The notes under the pieces: generated by a model | Databases searched by the model: none | The model's input: only the letters and a program-made list of their open reading frames with translations | What the model was told of the DNA's origin: nothing | Part shown: positions 7,834 to 17,417 of the stretch, piece by piece | Layout of the letters: each line of letters begins with the position of its first letter | Position numbering within the stretch: the first letter of the stretch is position 1 | Source: Micromonospora sp. RP3T | GTDB taxonomy: Bacteria; Actinomycetota; Actinomycetes; Mycobacteriales; Micromonosporaceae | NCBI RefSeq assembly: GCF_003027925.1 | Contig: NZ_PYPS01000011.1 | Location: 110,758-174,757, forward strand | DNA length: 64,000 bases | Direction of reading: 5' to 3' | Program-made: the position numbers and the translations under genes

Positions 7834-8844
7834 TCACCGGACACCCGGCCCGGCGTCCCGGGTGTCGACGGCCGCGGCGGCGTAACGCCGGGCCAGGCGG
7901 GCGAACGCGTCCCGCAGCTCGGGCGGCCCGACCACCTCGATGTCGGCGTCGTACCGGCCGAGCAGGGCGGCCAGGCCGGGCCAGGACCAGGCACCGAGCA
8001 TCAGCCGGCAGCGGTCCGGGCCGAGCTCCTCGACCACACCGTCGGGGGTCCAGGTGGAGACCGTCCGGGCGGGCAGGTCGAGGATCACCTCCCCCCGGCA
8101 CGGCCAGTCACCGGCGCCGTGGAACCGGCCGGCGACGTACGCCGCCACGTCGCCGCCGGGAAGCTCCCGGGGCGTGAACCGGGGGCCGGTCGGGGTGCGC
8201 GGACTGATCCGGTCGACGCGGAACGTGCGCCAGTCGTCGCGCTCCAGGTCCCAGGCGACGAGGTACCAGCGCCCGCCCCAGGTGACCAGGTGGTGCGGCT
8301 GGACCCGGCGTGGCGGCGGCAGGCCGTGCGGTGGATCGGCCGCCGGCCCGGCCGGGTAGTCGAAGCGCAGCACCTCGCGGGCGTGCACGGCGGCGCTGAG
8401 CGTCACCAGCAGGCCCGGCTCGACCCGGGGCCGGGCCGGGCCGCCGGACTTCTCCACCGCGACCACCCGCAGGGCGTCGACGCGGTGACGCAGCCGCGTC
8501 GGCATGACCTGCCGGACCGTGGTCAGCGCCCGCGAGGCGGACTCCTCGATGCCGGTCACGGTGGTCGCCGCGGTCTGCAACGCCACGGTGAGCGCCACGG
8601 CCTGCTCGTCGTCGAAGAGCAGCGGCGGCAGCGCCGCCCCGGCGCCCAGCCGGTAGCCGCCGTCCGGGCCCTTGGTGGCGGCGATCGGGTAGCCCAGCCC
8701 GCGCAGCCGGTCGACGTCGCGGCGCACGGTCCGCGCGCTCACCCCGAGCCGTTCGGCCAGCACCGCGCCCGGCCAGTCGCGACGGGCCTGCAACAGGGAC
8801 AGCAGGGCGAGCAGGCGGGCGGACGTCGTCGACATGGGCCGCAT
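7834..8844 (-). CDS. YafY/WYL-domain transcriptional regulator
   Basis: A 336-residue regulator with an N-terminal winged helix of the HTH_11/DeoR type (ARLLALLSLLQARRDWPG, then LGVSARTVRRDVDRL). The C-terminal half is WYL-like, with WGGRWYLVAWDLERDDWRTFRVDRI containing the W-Y-L signature. WYL proteins sense ligands such as nucleotides or metabolites and usually control the neighbouring gene. Here the divergent DinB-like gene begins 80 bp away, a typical arrangement. The ATG at 8844 was chosen for the GGGGG about 5 nt upstream; a second ATG 9 bp downstream is possible. Confidence 0.92.
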   Translation of the reverse strand: MRPMSTTSARLLALLSLLQARRDWPGAVLAERLGVSARTVRRDVDRLRGLGYPIAATKGPDGGYRLGAGAALPPLLFDDEQAVALTVALQTAATTVTGIEESASRALTTVRQVMPTRLRHRVDALRVVAVEKSGGPARPRVEPGLLVTLSAAVHAREVLRFDYPAGPAADPPHGLPPPRRVQPHHLVTWGGRWYLVAWDLERDDWRTFRVDRISPRTPTGPRFTPRELPGGDVAAYVAGRFHGAGDWPCRGEVILDLPARTVSTWTPDGVVEELGPDRCRLMLGAWSWPGLAALLGRYDADIEVVGPPELRDAFARLARRYAAAAVDTRDAGPGVR

Positions 8845-8924
8845 TCTGCCCCCGGTAGCGGACAGGAACTGACCGCTACGCCTGCGAGCGTGGGCCGGTA
8901 CCGATCGCCGACCGGAAGGAACCG

Positions 8925-9509
8925 ATGACCGTGACCGCCCCGACCGCGCCGCCCACCACGCTCGACGCCGAGCGGACCGACCTGCTCCGGGCGCTCGCCG
9001 GCGCCCGCGCCGCGCTGACCGCCACGGTGCGCGACCTGACCGACGCCCAGGCTGGGGAGCGCCCCACCGTGAGCGCGCTCTGCCTGGGCGGGGTGCTCAA
9101 GCACGTCGCGTCCGGCGAGGAGGCCTGGCTGCGGTTCGTGGTCGAGGGCCCGGCGGTGATGACCTTCACCCTGCCCGACGGCGTGACCTGGGCGGAATTC
9201 CTGGCCGGCACGGCGCGCGAACTGCCGCGCTGGGCGATCGAACGGGAGCGGACGTTCCAGATGCTGCCCGAGGACACACTGCCCGCCGTCCTCGACCGGT
9301 ACGCGCGGGTCGCCGCCCGGACCGAGGAGATCGTCGCCGGCCTGGCCGACCTGTCGGCGGCGCATCCGGTGCCGGACGTGCCCTGGCACGAGCCCGGCAC
9401 GGTGCTGAGCGTGCGCGCGGTGCTGATGCACGTCATCGCCGAGACCCGGCAGCACGCCGGGCACGCGGAGATCCTGCGCGAGACGCTCGACCGGCGGAGC
9501 ACCACCTGA
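8925..9509 (+). CDS. DinB/DUF664-family metal-binding protein
   Basis: A 194-residue four-helix-bundle protein of the DinB superfamily. The likely metal-ligand histidines lie in LKHVASGEE near residue 60 and in HVIAETRQHAGHAEIL near the C-terminus, the usual H...H-x3-H arrangement. Some relatives are thiol-dependent S-transferases (bacillithiol or mycothiol transferases); others have unknown roles. GGAAGGAACC precedes the ATG. It is divergent from the WYL regulator, which probably controls it. Confidence 0.88.
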   Translation: MTVTAPTAPPTTLDAERTDLLRALAGARAALTATVRDLTDAQAGERPTVSALCLGGVLKHVASGEEAWLRFVVEGPAVMTFTLPDGVTWAEFLAGTARELPRWAIERERTFQMLPEDTLPAVLDRYARVAARTEEIVAGLADLSAAHPVPDVPWHEPGTVLSVRAVLMHVIAETRQHAGHAEILRETLDRRSTT

Positions 9510-9527
9510 CCCGGCGCGGGCCCGCCC

Positions 9528-10745
9528 TCACCCCGGCGCGGCGACGGCCCGGCCCATCCGGGTCACCGCCTCGGTCAGCACGGCGGGCGAGGTGGCGAAG
9601 TTGAGCCGGACGAAGCCCGCGCCGCCGGTGCCGAAGACGTGCCCGGAGCTGAGCGCCACCCGAGCGTCGTCGAGGAACATCCGCGCCGGGCCGGACAGGT
9701 CGGTGACCACGCCCGGCCCGTCGCCCGGCGTCTCGGTGGGCACGCCGAGCCGGGTGCAGTCCAGCCAGGCGAGGTAGGTGCCGTCCGGCGGCTGCCAGGA
9801 CACCGTGGGCAGGTGCTCGGCGAGCAGCGTCCCGAGCAACGCGCGGTTGGCGTCGAGGCCGTCGAGGAGCTGGTCCAGCCACGGCCCGCCGGCGGCGAAC
9901 GCGGCGGTGTGCGCGAGCACCCCCAGGTGACTGGGACCGTGGCCGACCTCCTCCGGCATCCGGGCCAGGTCGGCGGCGGCGTCCGGCCCGGCCACCACCA
10001 CCGCCGCCTTGAGACCGGCGAGGTTCCACGCCTTGGACGCCGACAGCAGCGCGAACGCGTTCCCGGAACCGGGGACGGTCAGGTAGGGGGTGAACCGCGC
10101 GCCGGCGAGCGCCAGCGGGGCGTGGATCTCGTCGGAGACGACCCGGACGCCGTGCCGCGCGGCCAGCTCGGCGACGGCGGCCAGCTCGTCGCGGCGGTGC
10201 ACCACGCCGGTCGGGTTGTGCGGATTGCAGAGCAGGAACGCGGGCCGTGCGCCGAACAGCCGGGCCCGGCGGAACGCCTCGCCCAGCGCGGCGAGGTCGA
10301 GCCGTCCGTCCGGCCCGAGCGGGGCCTCCAGCACCCGCCGGTCGGCGTGCGAGACGAACGCGTAGAACGGCGGGTAGACGGGCGGGCAGACCACCACCGC
10401 GTCCTCCGGTTCGGTGACCAGCCGCAGCACCTCGACCACGCCCATCATCACGTCGGGCACCAGCGTGCTGCGCCCGACCGGGAAGTCCGGCCAGTCCCAG
10501 CGCCGCGCCGCGAACCCGGCGAGCGCCTCCGCGTAGCCCGTTCCGTGCGCGTAACCGGTGTCGCCCAGCTCGACCGCGCGGCGCAGCGCGTCGGCCACCG
10601 GCGGCGCGAGCGGCACGTCCTGCTCGGCCACCCAGAGCGGGAGCACGTCCGGCGGGTGCAGCCGCCACTTGACGCTGGTGCGCTGCCGGAGCTGATCCAG
10701 CGTCAGCCGGGTGAGCGGGTTGCGGTCGTCGGCGGAAACGCGCAT
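9528..10745 (-). CDS. MalY/PatB-like PLP aminotransferase (C-S lyase type)
   Basis: A 405-residue fold-type I PLP enzyme. It opens with [19 protein letters not shown] and [16 protein letters not shown], typical of PatB/MalY cystathionine beta-lyase-like proteins. [11 protein letters not shown] binds substrate and cofactor, VSDEIHAPL carries the PLP aspartate, and [14 protein letters not shown] carries the Schiff-base lysine. The family cleaves C-S bonds of cysteine conjugates or acts as an aminotransferase. The ATG at 10745 was chosen because TAGGGT (minus strand) ends 7 nt before it, fitting a leaderless transcript. It is divergent from the GNAT gene, whose promoter is also leaderless. Confidence 0.92.
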   Translation of the reverse strand: MRVSADDRNPLTRLTLDQLRQRTSVKWRLHPPDVLPLWVAEQDVPLAPPVADALRRAVELGDTGYAHGTGYAEALAGFAARRWDWPDFPVGRSTLVPDVMMGVVEVLRLVTEPEDAVVVCPPVYPPFYAFVSHADRRVLEAPLGPDGRLDLAALGEAFRRARLFGARPAFLLCNPHNPTGVVHRRDELAAVAELAARHGVRVVSDEIHAPLALAGARFTPYLTVPGSGNAFALLSASKAWNLAGLKAAVVVAGPDAAADLARMPEEVGHGPSHLGVLAHTAAFAAGGPWLDQLLDGLDANRALLGTLLAEHLPTVSWQPPDGTYLAWLDCTRLGVPTETPGDGPGVVTDLSGPARMFLDDARVALSSGHVFGTGGAGFVRLNFATSPAVLTEAVTRMGRAVAAPG

Positions 10746-10778
10746 ACCGTTCACCCTAGGCGGCTCTACCATCGCCCG
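10746..10778. promoter_or_regulatory. Compact divergent leaderless promoter
   Basis: Only 33 bp separate two divergent start codons. On the minus strand TAGGGT (complement at 10753-10758) lies 7 nt before the aminotransferase ATG; on the plus strand TACCAT (10767-10772) lies 6 nt before the GNAT ATG. Both spacings are what leaderless actinobacterial transcripts show. The two promoters overlap back to back. Confidence 0.6.
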
Positions 10779-11339
10779 ATGGCCCGCCCGACGTATCCAC
10801 TGCGGACGCCGCGACTGCTGCTGCGCCCGGTCACGCCCGACGACCTGGACGACGTGCACGCCTGGCAGCGCCGACCCGACGTGTGCCGCTGGACGCTCGG
10901 CGCGCAGCCGCGTACCCGGGAGCAGTCCCGGGCGTCGGTGGCCGCGATGGTGGGCGAGGACGCGCTGCGCGCGGAGGGCGACTGCCTGACGCTGGCCGCG
11001 GTCGCCGGCGACCGGGTGATCGGCACGGTGGAGCTGGTCTGGCGCAGCCGCGCCGACCGTACCGCCGAGCTGGGGTACGTCTTCCATCCCGACCACGGCG
11101 GCCGGGGCCTGGCCACCGAGGCGGCCGGCGCGCTGCTGGACTGGGGGTTCGGCCCGTTCGGGCTGCACCGGGTGACGGGCCGGTGCCACGCCGGCAACGA
11201 GGCGTCCGCCCGGCTGCTGGCCCGGCTCGGCATGCGCCGGGAGGCGCGGCACGTGCGCAGCTACCGGTTCCGTGACGGGTGGGCCGACCAGCTCGTCTTC
11301 GCCGTCCTCGCCGACGAGTGGCGTCTCCGCACGGGCTGA
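10779..11339 (+). CDS. GNAT-family N-acetyltransferase (RimJ/RimL type)
   Basis: A 186-residue acetyltransferase. It starts [22 protein letters not shown], the RimJ/RimL-like opening. The acetyl-CoA site is [19 protein letters not shown] (Q/R-x-x-G-x-G/A type loop), and the C-terminal [23 protein letters not shown] motif is the common GNAT substrate/CoA end. It transfers acetyl groups to an amine; the substrate is unknown. The stop codon lies within a short tandem duplication of the gene end (see 11329-11415). Confidence 0.92.
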   Translation: MARPTYPLRTPRLLLRPVTPDDLDDVHAWQRRPDVCRWTLGAQPRTREQSRASVAAMVGEDALRAEGDCLTLAAVAGDRVIGTVELVWRSRADRTAELGYVFHPDHGGRGLATEAAGALLDWGFGPFGLHRVTGRCHAGNEASARLLARLGMRREARHVRSYRFRDGWADQLVFAVLADEWRLRTG

Positions 11340-11415
11340 GCCGCCCGCGTGCCGGCCGTACGGGCTGAGCCGGCCGGGTGCGGCCCGTACGGGCTGAGCC
11401 GGCCGGGTGCGGCCC
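11329..11415. repeat. Three tandem 29-bp units covering the GNAT 3' end
   Basis: Two identical 29-bp units (11358-11386 and 11387-11415, each starting GTACGGGCTGAGCCGGCCGG) follow a diverged first unit at 11329-11357, which contains the last codons and the TGA of the GNAT gene. The duplication therefore arose from the gene end itself, and each copy preserves an in-register CTGA. Confidence 0.85.
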
Positions 11416-11430
11416 GGGCCCCGGGGGCGG

Positions 11431-12252
11431 TCAGCCGGCGGTGACCGGGTCGCCGACCCGGATCTCGCCGGCGCCGACCGGGATCAGTCGGATGCCGAAC
11501 CACACCTTGCCGTCGCGCCGGCGGTGCCGCGCCAGCGTGCGGATCGGCTCCCGGCCGCTGGTGAGCGTCACCGGGTCGATCAGGGTGAGCGAGCAGCGGT
11601 CGCAGCGTTCGGCGACCCGGAAGTCGACCGCGCCGATGCGCACCCGGGTCCAACCGTCCTCGGCGAACGGCGCGACCGGGCCGTCGAGCACCACGGTGGG
11701 CCGGAACCGGGCCATCGGCAGCGGGTCCGGCGCCGGCTCGCCCCGCTCCCGCGCGCCCTCGACGATCCAGTCCCGCAGCCGGCGCAGCGACGGCAGCGTG
11801 GCGGCCAGCAGCGGGCCGGCGTCGGCGAGGTTCAGCGGGTCGCCGGGGCGGCCTCCGTGCGCCTCCGACACCGGGCGGCGGCGCGGGTCGTCCAGCCAGC
11901 CCAGCCGCACCGGGCAGGCCAGGCGCTCGGTGAGCCAGTCGTGCGCCTCGGCGGTGGCCAGGCGCACCGAGTCCAGCCGGGACAGCGTGGTGGCGGCCGG
12001 GGACCCGGCCACCGGCTCGGGGACGACCAACGAACCGCCGGCCCGGTCGGTGAGCGTCAGCGAGTCGACGCCGGGCACGGCGGTCAGCCCGAGCATCCGG
12101 GGCGCGGTGCGGGCGGTGAGCACCGCGCCGTCCGGCTGCAGCAGCACCCAGCGTCGGTCGTGGCGCAGCCCCCACGGCTCGACCGTGGCCCGGTCGACGT
12201 CCACGCCGGCCAGCGACTTCACCGGGTGGATGTGGGCCGAGACGAGTCGCAC
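11431..12252 (-). CDS. MOSC-domain protein (MOSC N-terminal beta-barrel plus MOSC)
   Basis: A 273-residue protein. The start [19 protein letters not shown] and [16 protein letters not shown] are typical of the MOSC N-terminal beta-barrel. The MOSC domain holds the conserved cysteine segment [18 protein letters not shown] proteins (mitochondrial amidoxime-reducing component, YcbX) carry molybdenum cofactor or move sulfur; YcbX-type proteins reduce N-hydroxylated compounds. No fused ferredoxin domain is seen, so it would need a separate electron donor. The GTG start lies 2 bp after the stop of the acyl-CoA dehydrogenase gene, so the two are one operon. Confidence 0.9.
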   Translation of the reverse strand: MRLVSAHIHPVKSLAGVDVDRATVEPWGLRHDRRWVLLQPDGAVLTARTAPRMLGLTAVPGVDSLTLTDRAGGSLVVPEPVAGSPAATTLSRLDSVRLATAEAHDWLTERLACPVRLGWLDDPRRRPVSEAHGGRPGDPLNLADAGPLLAATLPSLRRLRDWIVEGARERGEPAPDPLPMARFRPTVVLDGPVAPFAEDGWTRVRIGAVDFRVAERCDRCSLTLIDPVTLTSGREPIRTLARHRRRDGKVWFGIRLIPVGAGEIRVGDPVTAG

Positions 12253-12254
12253 GG

Positions 12255-13883
12255 TCAGCCGACCTTCGGGGTGGCCCGGTCGATGATCGCGGCGAGATCG
12301 AGCCCGCCGGGCAGCGTCCCGTACGCCTGACCGTGGTCGCCGCCCAGCCGGGACGCGCAGAACGCGTCCGCGACCGCCGGGTGGCCGTGCCGGACCAGCA
12401 GCGCGCCCTGGAGCACCAGCGCGAGCCGCTCCACCACGCGGCGGGCCCGCAGCTCCAGGTCGGTGTGGTCGGCCAGCTCGTCGCGCACCGCGCGGACCGC
12501 CGCGTCGAGGCGCGGGTCAGCGCCGGCCGCGGCGGCCACCTCCGCCTCGTACGCGGCCAGCACCTGCGGCTCCCGGGTGAGCGCGCGCAGCACGTCCAGC
12601 GCGGCGACGTTGCCGGAGCCCTCCCAGATGGAGTTCAGCGGCGACTCGCGGAACAGCCGCGGCATGCCTGATTCCTCGACGTAGCCGTTGCCGCCCAGGC
12701 ACTCCAGCGCCTCGGCGGCGTGCCCCGGCCAGCGTTTGCACACCCAGTACTTCCCGACGGCCAGCGCCAGGCGCTTGAACGCGGTCTCGCCGGTGTCGCC
12801 ACGCGCCGACCGGTCGGTGGCGCCGGCCAGCCGTGTCATCAGCACGGTGGCCGCCTCGGATTCCACCGCCAGGTCGGCCAGCACGTTACGCATCAGCGGC
12901 TGCTCGGCCAGGTAGCGGCCGAACGCCCGCCGGTGGATGGCGTGGTGCACGGCGGTGGTCACGCCCTGGCGCATGCCGGCCGCCGCGCCGATCACGCAGT
13001 CCAGGCGGGTCAGGTTGACCATGTCGATGATGGTGCGCACGCCGCGGCCCTCGTCGCCGACGCGCCACGCCACCGCGTGTTCGTACTCGATCTCGGCGGA
13101 GGCGTTGGAGCGGTTGCCGAGCTTGTCCTTCAGCCGCATCAGCCGCATCGGGTTGCGACCGCCGTCGGGCAGTACCCGGGGGACCAGGAAGCAGGTGAGG
13201 CCGTCCGGCGCCTGGGCGAGCGTGAGGAACAGGTCGCACATCGGCGCGGAGGTGAACCACTTGTGCCCGACCAGCCGGTAGCTGCCGTCCGGTTCGGGCC
13301 GGGCGGTGGTGGTGTTGGCGCGCACGTCCGAGCCGCCCTGCTTCTCGGTCATCGACATGCCGGCCAGCAGGCCGCGCTTGCTCTCCGGCGGGCGTAGCCC
13401 GAAGTCGTACTCGGTGCTGGTCAGCAGTGGCTCGTAGCGCGCGGCCAGCTCGGGGCTGTGCCGCAGCGCCGGCACCGCCGCGTAGGTCATCGAGATCGGG
13501 CAGCCGTGCCCGGCGTCGGGCCGCCAGACGTAGAAGCCGGCGGCGCGGGCCACGTGCGCGCCGGGCCGGTCGTCGGCCCACGGCGCGGCGTGCAGGCCGT
13601 GCCCGACCGCGGTACGCATCAGCTCGTGCCAGGAGGGGTGGAACTCCACCTCGTCGACGCGGTGGCCGTGGCGGTCGTGGGTGCGCAGCACCGGCGGGTG
13701 CTCGTTGGCCAGCCGGCCGTGCTCGGTGGCCGCCTCGCCGCCGGCCAGCCGGCCCAGCTCGCGCAGCCCGGCGGCGGCCCAGCCGGCGCCCTCCCGGGCC
13801 AGACCGTCGAGCAGCGCCGGATCGTCGGCGGTGTCGTGGCCGACCAGCGGCGGGACCTGGTTGACGACCTCGTGTGTGGTCAC
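12255..13883 (-). CDS. AidB-like acyl-CoA dehydrogenase
   Basis: A 542-residue flavoenzyme, longer than the usual 380, as expected for AidB-type members. Seen features are SMTEKQGGSDVRANTT (flavin-binding middle domain), HKWFTSAPMCDLFLTLAQ, and a C-terminal NSIWEGSGNVAALDVLRAL that is nearly the AidB signature. E. coli AidB belongs to the adaptive response to DNA alkylation and binds DNA; whether this one does is unknown. The GTG at 13883 was chosen for GGGAG about 7 nt upstream; the open frame continues far upstream only as an antisense shadow. It is operonic with the MOSC gene and divergent from the importer operon. Confidence 0.92.
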   Translation of the reverse strand: MTTHEVVNQVPPLVGHDTADDPALLDGLAREGAGWAAAGLRELGRLAGGEAATEHGRLANEHPPVLRTHDRHGHRVDEVEFHPSWHELMRTAVGHGLHAAPWADDRPGAHVARAAGFYVWRPDAGHGCPISMTYAAVPALRHSPELAARYEPLLTSTEYDFGLRPPESKRGLLAGMSMTEKQGGSDVRANTTTARPEPDGSYRLVGHKWFTSAPMCDLFLTLAQAPDGLTCFLVPRVLPDGGRNPMRLMRLKDKLGNRSNASAEIEYEHAVAWRVGDEGRGVRTIIDMVNLTRLDCVIGAAAGMRQGVTTAVHHAIHRRAFGRYLAEQPLMRNVLADLAVESEAATVLMTRLAGATDRSARGDTGETAFKRLALAVGKYWVCKRWPGHAAEALECLGGNGYVEESGMPRLFRESPLNSIWEGSGNVAALDVLRALTREPQVLAAYEAEVAAAAGADPRLDAAVRAVRDELADHTDLELRARRVVERLALVLQGALLVRHGHPAVADAFCASRLGGDHGQAYGTLPGGLDLAAIIDRATPKVG

Positions 13884-13981
13884 GGCGGCACTCCCAGCAC
13901 GCGGTGGCGGAAGGTGGATTGAACCACCGGTCAGCCCCGACCGGCAACCGCGCGTCGACCGGTCGATTCGGCTCGATTCGT

Positions 13982-14010
13982 TTGACATCATCCCGCTCGG
14001 CGAGAAGAGT
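13982..14010 (+). promoter_or_regulatory. Possible promoter of the first Opp-type importer operon
   Basis: TTGACA at 13982-13987 is followed after 17 bp by AAGAGT, a weak -10. An inverted CCGAA...TTCGG pair lies just downstream, before the ribosome site. The -35 is good; the -10 is weak, so this is tentative. Confidence 0.35.
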
Positions 14011-14051
14011 GGCCGAAACTTTCTTTTGTTCGGAAAGCGGTAGGGGGGCCA

Positions 14052-15593
14052 ATGTCCAGGAACAAGCTCGGCGTGATCGGCGCGGCACTCACGCTCGCGG
14101 CCGGTGTCCTGTCCGGATGCAGCGGCGGCGAGGCCGTCGACGTCGGCGACGGCGGCGGGAGCACCGGGGGCGCGGGGGGCGTCCTCAACGCCGCGATCGG
14201 CGGCGAACCGGACCAGCTCGACCCGCACAAGACGTCCGCCTACTACAGCTTCCAGGTCCTGGAGAACGTCTACGACACGCTCGTCGAGCCGGACGCCGAC
14301 CTGAAGATGGTGCCGTCGCTGGCCACCAAGTGGACCACCAGCGCCGACCAGCTCACCTGGACGTTCACCCTGCGCGACGGGGCGAAGTTCTCCGACGGTT
14401 CGCCGCTGACCTCGGAGGACGTCGTCTACTCCTACGAGCGGATCATCAAGCAGAAGCTGAACACCGCCTACAAGTTCGCCACCGTCAAGTCGGTGACCGG
14501 CCCCGACCCGGCCACCGTCGTGGTGACGCTGACCGCGCCCACCCCCAACCTGCTGGCCAACCTGGGCGGCTTCAAGGGCGTGGCGATCGTGGAGAAGTCC
14601 AACGTGGAGTCCGGCAAGGTGAAGACCGCGCCGGTCGGCAGCGGCCCGTTCAAGGTCGCCGGCTACACCTCCGGCGACAGCATCAAGCTGGTCCGCAACG
14701 ACACCTACTGGGGCGACAAGCCGAAGCTCGACGGCGTCACCTTCACGTTCGTCAAGGACCCGACCGTCGCGCTGCAGAACCTGCGCAGCGGCCAGGTGCA
14801 GTGGACCGACAACCTGCCGCCGCAGCAGGTGACGTCGTTGCGCGACGGCGACGACCCGGTGGTGAAGACCGCGCCGTCGACGGACTACTGGTACGTGGCG
14901 CTCAACGAGGCCCGCAAGCCGTTCGACAACCCCGAGGTCCGCCGCGCGATCGGCTACGCGCTGGACCGGGAGGCGATCACCAAGGCGGCCAAGTTCGGTC
15001 TCGCCACGGTCAACCAGGCCGCCATCCCGCGCGACAGCGCGTTCTTCTACGACTACGCGCCCTTCTCGCACGACCCGGCCAAGGCGAAGCAGATGCTCGG
15101 CCAGGCCGGCGTCGGCAACCTCACCATGGACCTGATGGTCACGAGTGAGTACCCGGAGACGGTCACCGCCGCCCAGGTCATCGCCGCGCAGCTCAAGGAC
15201 GTCGGGATCACCGTGAAGATCCGTACGCTGGACTTCGCCCAGTGGCTCGACGAGCAGGCCAAGGGGAACTTCGACGGGTTCATGCTCGGCTGGCTGGGCA
15301 ACGTCGACCCGGACGAGTTCTACTACGCCCAGCACCACAGCGGCGGCACGTTCAACTTCCACAAGTACGCCAACCCGGCCGTGGACAAGCTGCTCGACGC
15401 CGCCCGGACCGAGACCGACCAGGCCGCCCGCAAGCAGGCGTACGACCAGGCGGCGAAGCAGATCGTCGACGACGCCAGCTACCTCTACCTCTACAACCCG
15501 GACGTGGTGCAGGGCTGGTCGAAGAAGGTCTCCGGCTATGACGTCCGCAGCGACCGGGCGATCCGGTTCCGCACGGTCGCCCTCGGCAAGTGA
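14052..15593 (+). CDS. ABC transporter family 5 substrate-binding lipoprotein
   Basis: A 513-residue solute-binding protein of the peptide/nickel family (SBP_bac_5). The signal peptide ends in a lipobox LSGC (Cys near residue 24), followed by a Gly-rich linker, so it should be a membrane-anchored lipoprotein. Family features are GGEPDQLDPHKTSAYYSFQV near the mature start, WTFTLRDGAKFSDGSPLTSEDV in the middle and a PVGSGPFKV loop. It captures peptides or similar ligands for the permeases that follow. The downstream gamma-glutamyltransferase hints at gamma-glutamyl peptides such as glutathione; that is inference. The ATG is preceded by a GTAGGGGGG purine run. Confidence 0.93.
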   Translation: MSRNKLGVIGAALTLAAGVLSGCSGGEAVDVGDGGGSTGGAGGVLNAAIGGEPDQLDPHKTSAYYSFQVLENVYDTLVEPDADLKMVPSLATKWTTSADQLTWTFTLRDGAKFSDGSPLTSEDVVYSYERIIKQKLNTAYKFATVKSVTGPDPATVVVTLTAPTPNLLANLGGFKGVAIVEKSNVESGKVKTAPVGSGPFKVAGYTSGDSIKLVRNDTYWGDKPKLDGVTFTFVKDPTVALQNLRSGQVQWTDNLPPQQVTSLRDGDDPVVKTAPSTDYWYVALNEARKPFDNPEVRRAIGYALDREAITKAAKFGLATVNQAAIPRDSAFFYDYAPFSHDPAKAKQMLGQAGVGNLTMDLMVTSEYPETVTAAQVIAAQLKDVGITVKIRTLDFAQWLDEQAKGNFDGFMLGWLGNVDPDEFYYAQHHSGGTFNFHKYANPAVDKLLDAARTETDQAARKQAYDQAAKQIVDDASYLYLYNPDVVQGWSKKVSGYDVRSDRAIRFRTVALGK

Positions 15594-15594
15594 G

Positions 15595-16539
15595 ATGACC
15601 CGCTTCGTCCTGCGGCGGGTCCTCCAGTCCGCGGTCGTGCTGCTCGGGGTGACCCTGGTGGTCTTCCTGCTGCTGCAACTGGTGCCGGGCGACCCGGTGC
15701 GGGTGGCGCTCGGCACCCGCTTCGACCCGCAGACGTACGAGGCGCTGCGGGCCCGCGCCGGCCTGGACCAGCCGCTGCCCGTGCAGTACGCCAGCTACCT
15801 CGGCCACGCGCTCACCGGCGACCTCGGGGTCAGCTTCCGCACCGGGCAGCCGGTCAGCCGGATCGTGCTGGATCGACTGCCGGCGACGCTGTCGCTGGCG
15901 CTCACCGCGGTGGTGTTCGCGCTGCTGGTGGCGTTCCCGCTGGGCATCGTCGCGGCGGTGCGCAGCGGCTCGGCGGTCGACCACGCGGCGCGCGTGTTCA
16001 GCCAGTTCGGCGTCTCGGTGCCCGACTTCTGGATGGGCATCATGGGCATCATCCTCTTCGCCGGTGTGCTGGGCTGGCTGCCGCCGTCGGGTTACGTGGC
16101 GCTCACCGAGGACCCGGGCCGGTGGGCGTCGCACGTGGCGCTGCCGGCGGTCACCGTCGGCCTGGTCACCGCGTCGATCCTCACCCGGTTCATCCGCTCC
16201 TCGGTGCTGGAGGTCCTCTCCGCCGATTACGTGCGCACCGCCGAGGCGAAGGGGCTGCGCAACCGGGTGGTGATCCTGCGACACGTGCTGCGCAACGCGC
16301 TGATCCCGGTCGTCACCGTGGTCGCGGTGCAACTGGCCAGCCTGCTCGGCGGCGTGATCGTCATCGAGGTGCTGTTCGCCTGGCCCGGCATCGGCCGGCT
16401 CACGTTCGACGCGGTCCAGGCCCGCGACTATCCGGTCCTGCAGGGCGCCGTGCTGCTCGTGGCCGCGCTGTTCCTGCTGGTCAACCTGCTGGTGGACATT
16501 CTCTACGCCCGCCTCGACCCGAGGATCACGGTCAAGTGA
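15595..16539 (+). CDS. Opp/Dpp-type ABC permease (DppB-like)
   Basis: A 314-residue membrane protein with six predicted helices. The first is VVLLGVTLVVFLLLQLVPG. The family hallmark after it is GDPVRVALGTRFDP, and the cytoplasmic EAA-type loop near the end is YVRTAEAKGLRNRVVILRHV, which docks on the ATPases. It forms the channel together with the next gene. The ATG lies 1 bp after the binding-protein stop codon, and its own stop overlaps the next start (GTGA). Confidence 0.93.
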   Translation: MTRFVLRRVLQSAVVLLGVTLVVFLLLQLVPGDPVRVALGTRFDPQTYEALRARAGLDQPLPVQYASYLGHALTGDLGVSFRTGQPVSRIVLDRLPATLSLALTAVVFALLVAFPLGIVAAVRSGSAVDHAARVFSQFGVSVPDFWMGIMGIILFAGVLGWLPPSGYVALTEDPGRWASHVALPAVTVGLVTASILTRFIRSSVLEVLSADYVRTAEAKGLRNRVVILRHVLRNALIPVVTVVAVQLASLLGGVIVIEVLFAWPGIGRLTFDAVQARDYPVLQGAVLLVAALFLLVNLLVDILYARLDPRITVK

Positions 16540-17417
16540 GCGGCGCGTCCGAGAGCACCAGGCGTCGCGTGCTGGACGCGCTGCGCCGCGACCCGCTCGC
16601 CGTCGGCGGCACGCTGGTCCTGCTGCTGCTGGTCGTGGTGGGCGTCGCCGGTCCCTGGCTGGCCCCGTCCGGCGTCAACGACGTCGACGTCGACGCGATG
16701 TTGCGACCGCCCAGCGGGGCGCACCCGTTCGGCACCGACGAGCTGGGCCGGGACGTGCTCAGCCGGGTGCTGGTCGCGGCGCGCGTCTCGCTCCAGGTCG
16801 GCGTGGTCAGCGTCGGGATCGCGCTGGTCGCCGGCGTGACGCTCGGCCTGTTCGCCGGCTACTACCGGGGCTGGCTGGACAGCGTGCTGATGCGCTGCAT
16901 GGACGTGCTGTTCGCGTTCCCGGTGCTGCTGCTGGCGGTGGCCATCGTGGCGGTGCTCGGGCCCGGCCTGCTCACCGCCATGGTCGCCATCGGCGTGGTC
17001 TACACGCCCATCTTCGCCCGGATCACCCGTGCCGGCGTGCTGGCCGTCCGCGAGCAGGTCTTCGTCCGGGCCGCCGTCTCGATCGGCGCGTCCGACCTGC
17101 GCATCATGCGCCGGCACGTGCTGCCCAACATCGCCGCGCCGCTGATCGTGCAGACGTCGCTGTCGCTGGCGTTCGCGATCCTGTCCGAGGCGGCGCTGTC
17201 CTTCCTCGGGCTGGGCATCCAGCCGCCGGCGCCGGCCTGGGGTCGGATGCTCTTCGACGGGCGGGGTTTCGTCACCGACGCCTGGTGGCTGGGTGTGTTC
17301 CCGGGCGCGGCGATCTTCCTGACCGTGCTCGCGTTCAACCTGGTCGGTGACGCGTTGCGCGACGTGCTCGACCCCCGCCAGCTCACCCTCAGCGAGGCCC
17401 GCAGGAGCACCGCATGA
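16536..17417 (+). CDS. Opp/Dpp-type ABC permease (DppC-like)
   Basis: A 293-residue permease with the DppC layout. A cytoplasmic N-terminus leads into GGTLVLLLLVVVGVAGPWL, followed by the conserved GAHPFGTDELGRDVLSRVL and the EAA loop FVRAAVSIGASDLRIMRRHVLP. The C-terminus is NLVGDALRDVLDPRQ. It pairs with the DppB-like protein. Its stop originally overlapped the ATG of the ATPase gene (ATGA at 17414); a repeat block now occupies that junction. Confidence 0.93.
   Translation: MSGASESTRRRVLDALRRDPLAVGGTLVLLLLVVVGVAGPWLAPSGVNDVDVDAMLRPPSGAHPFGTDELGRDVLSRVLVAARVSLQVGVVSVGIALVAGVTLGLFAGYYRGWLDSVLMRCMDVLFAFPVLLLAVAIVAVLGPGLLTAMVAIGVVYTPIFARITRAGVLAVREQVFVRAAVSIGASDLRIMRRHVLPNIAAPLIVQTSLSLAFAILSEAALSFLGLGIQPPAPAWGRMLFDGRGFVTDAWWLGVFPGAAIFLTVLAFNLVGDALRDVLDPRQLTLSEARRSTA

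Noticed and set aside
13884..15716. Upstream extension of the AidB-like gene through the binding-protein region
   Set aside because: The extension is antisense to the family 5 binding-protein gene; a ribosome site and family start support the GTG at 13883.
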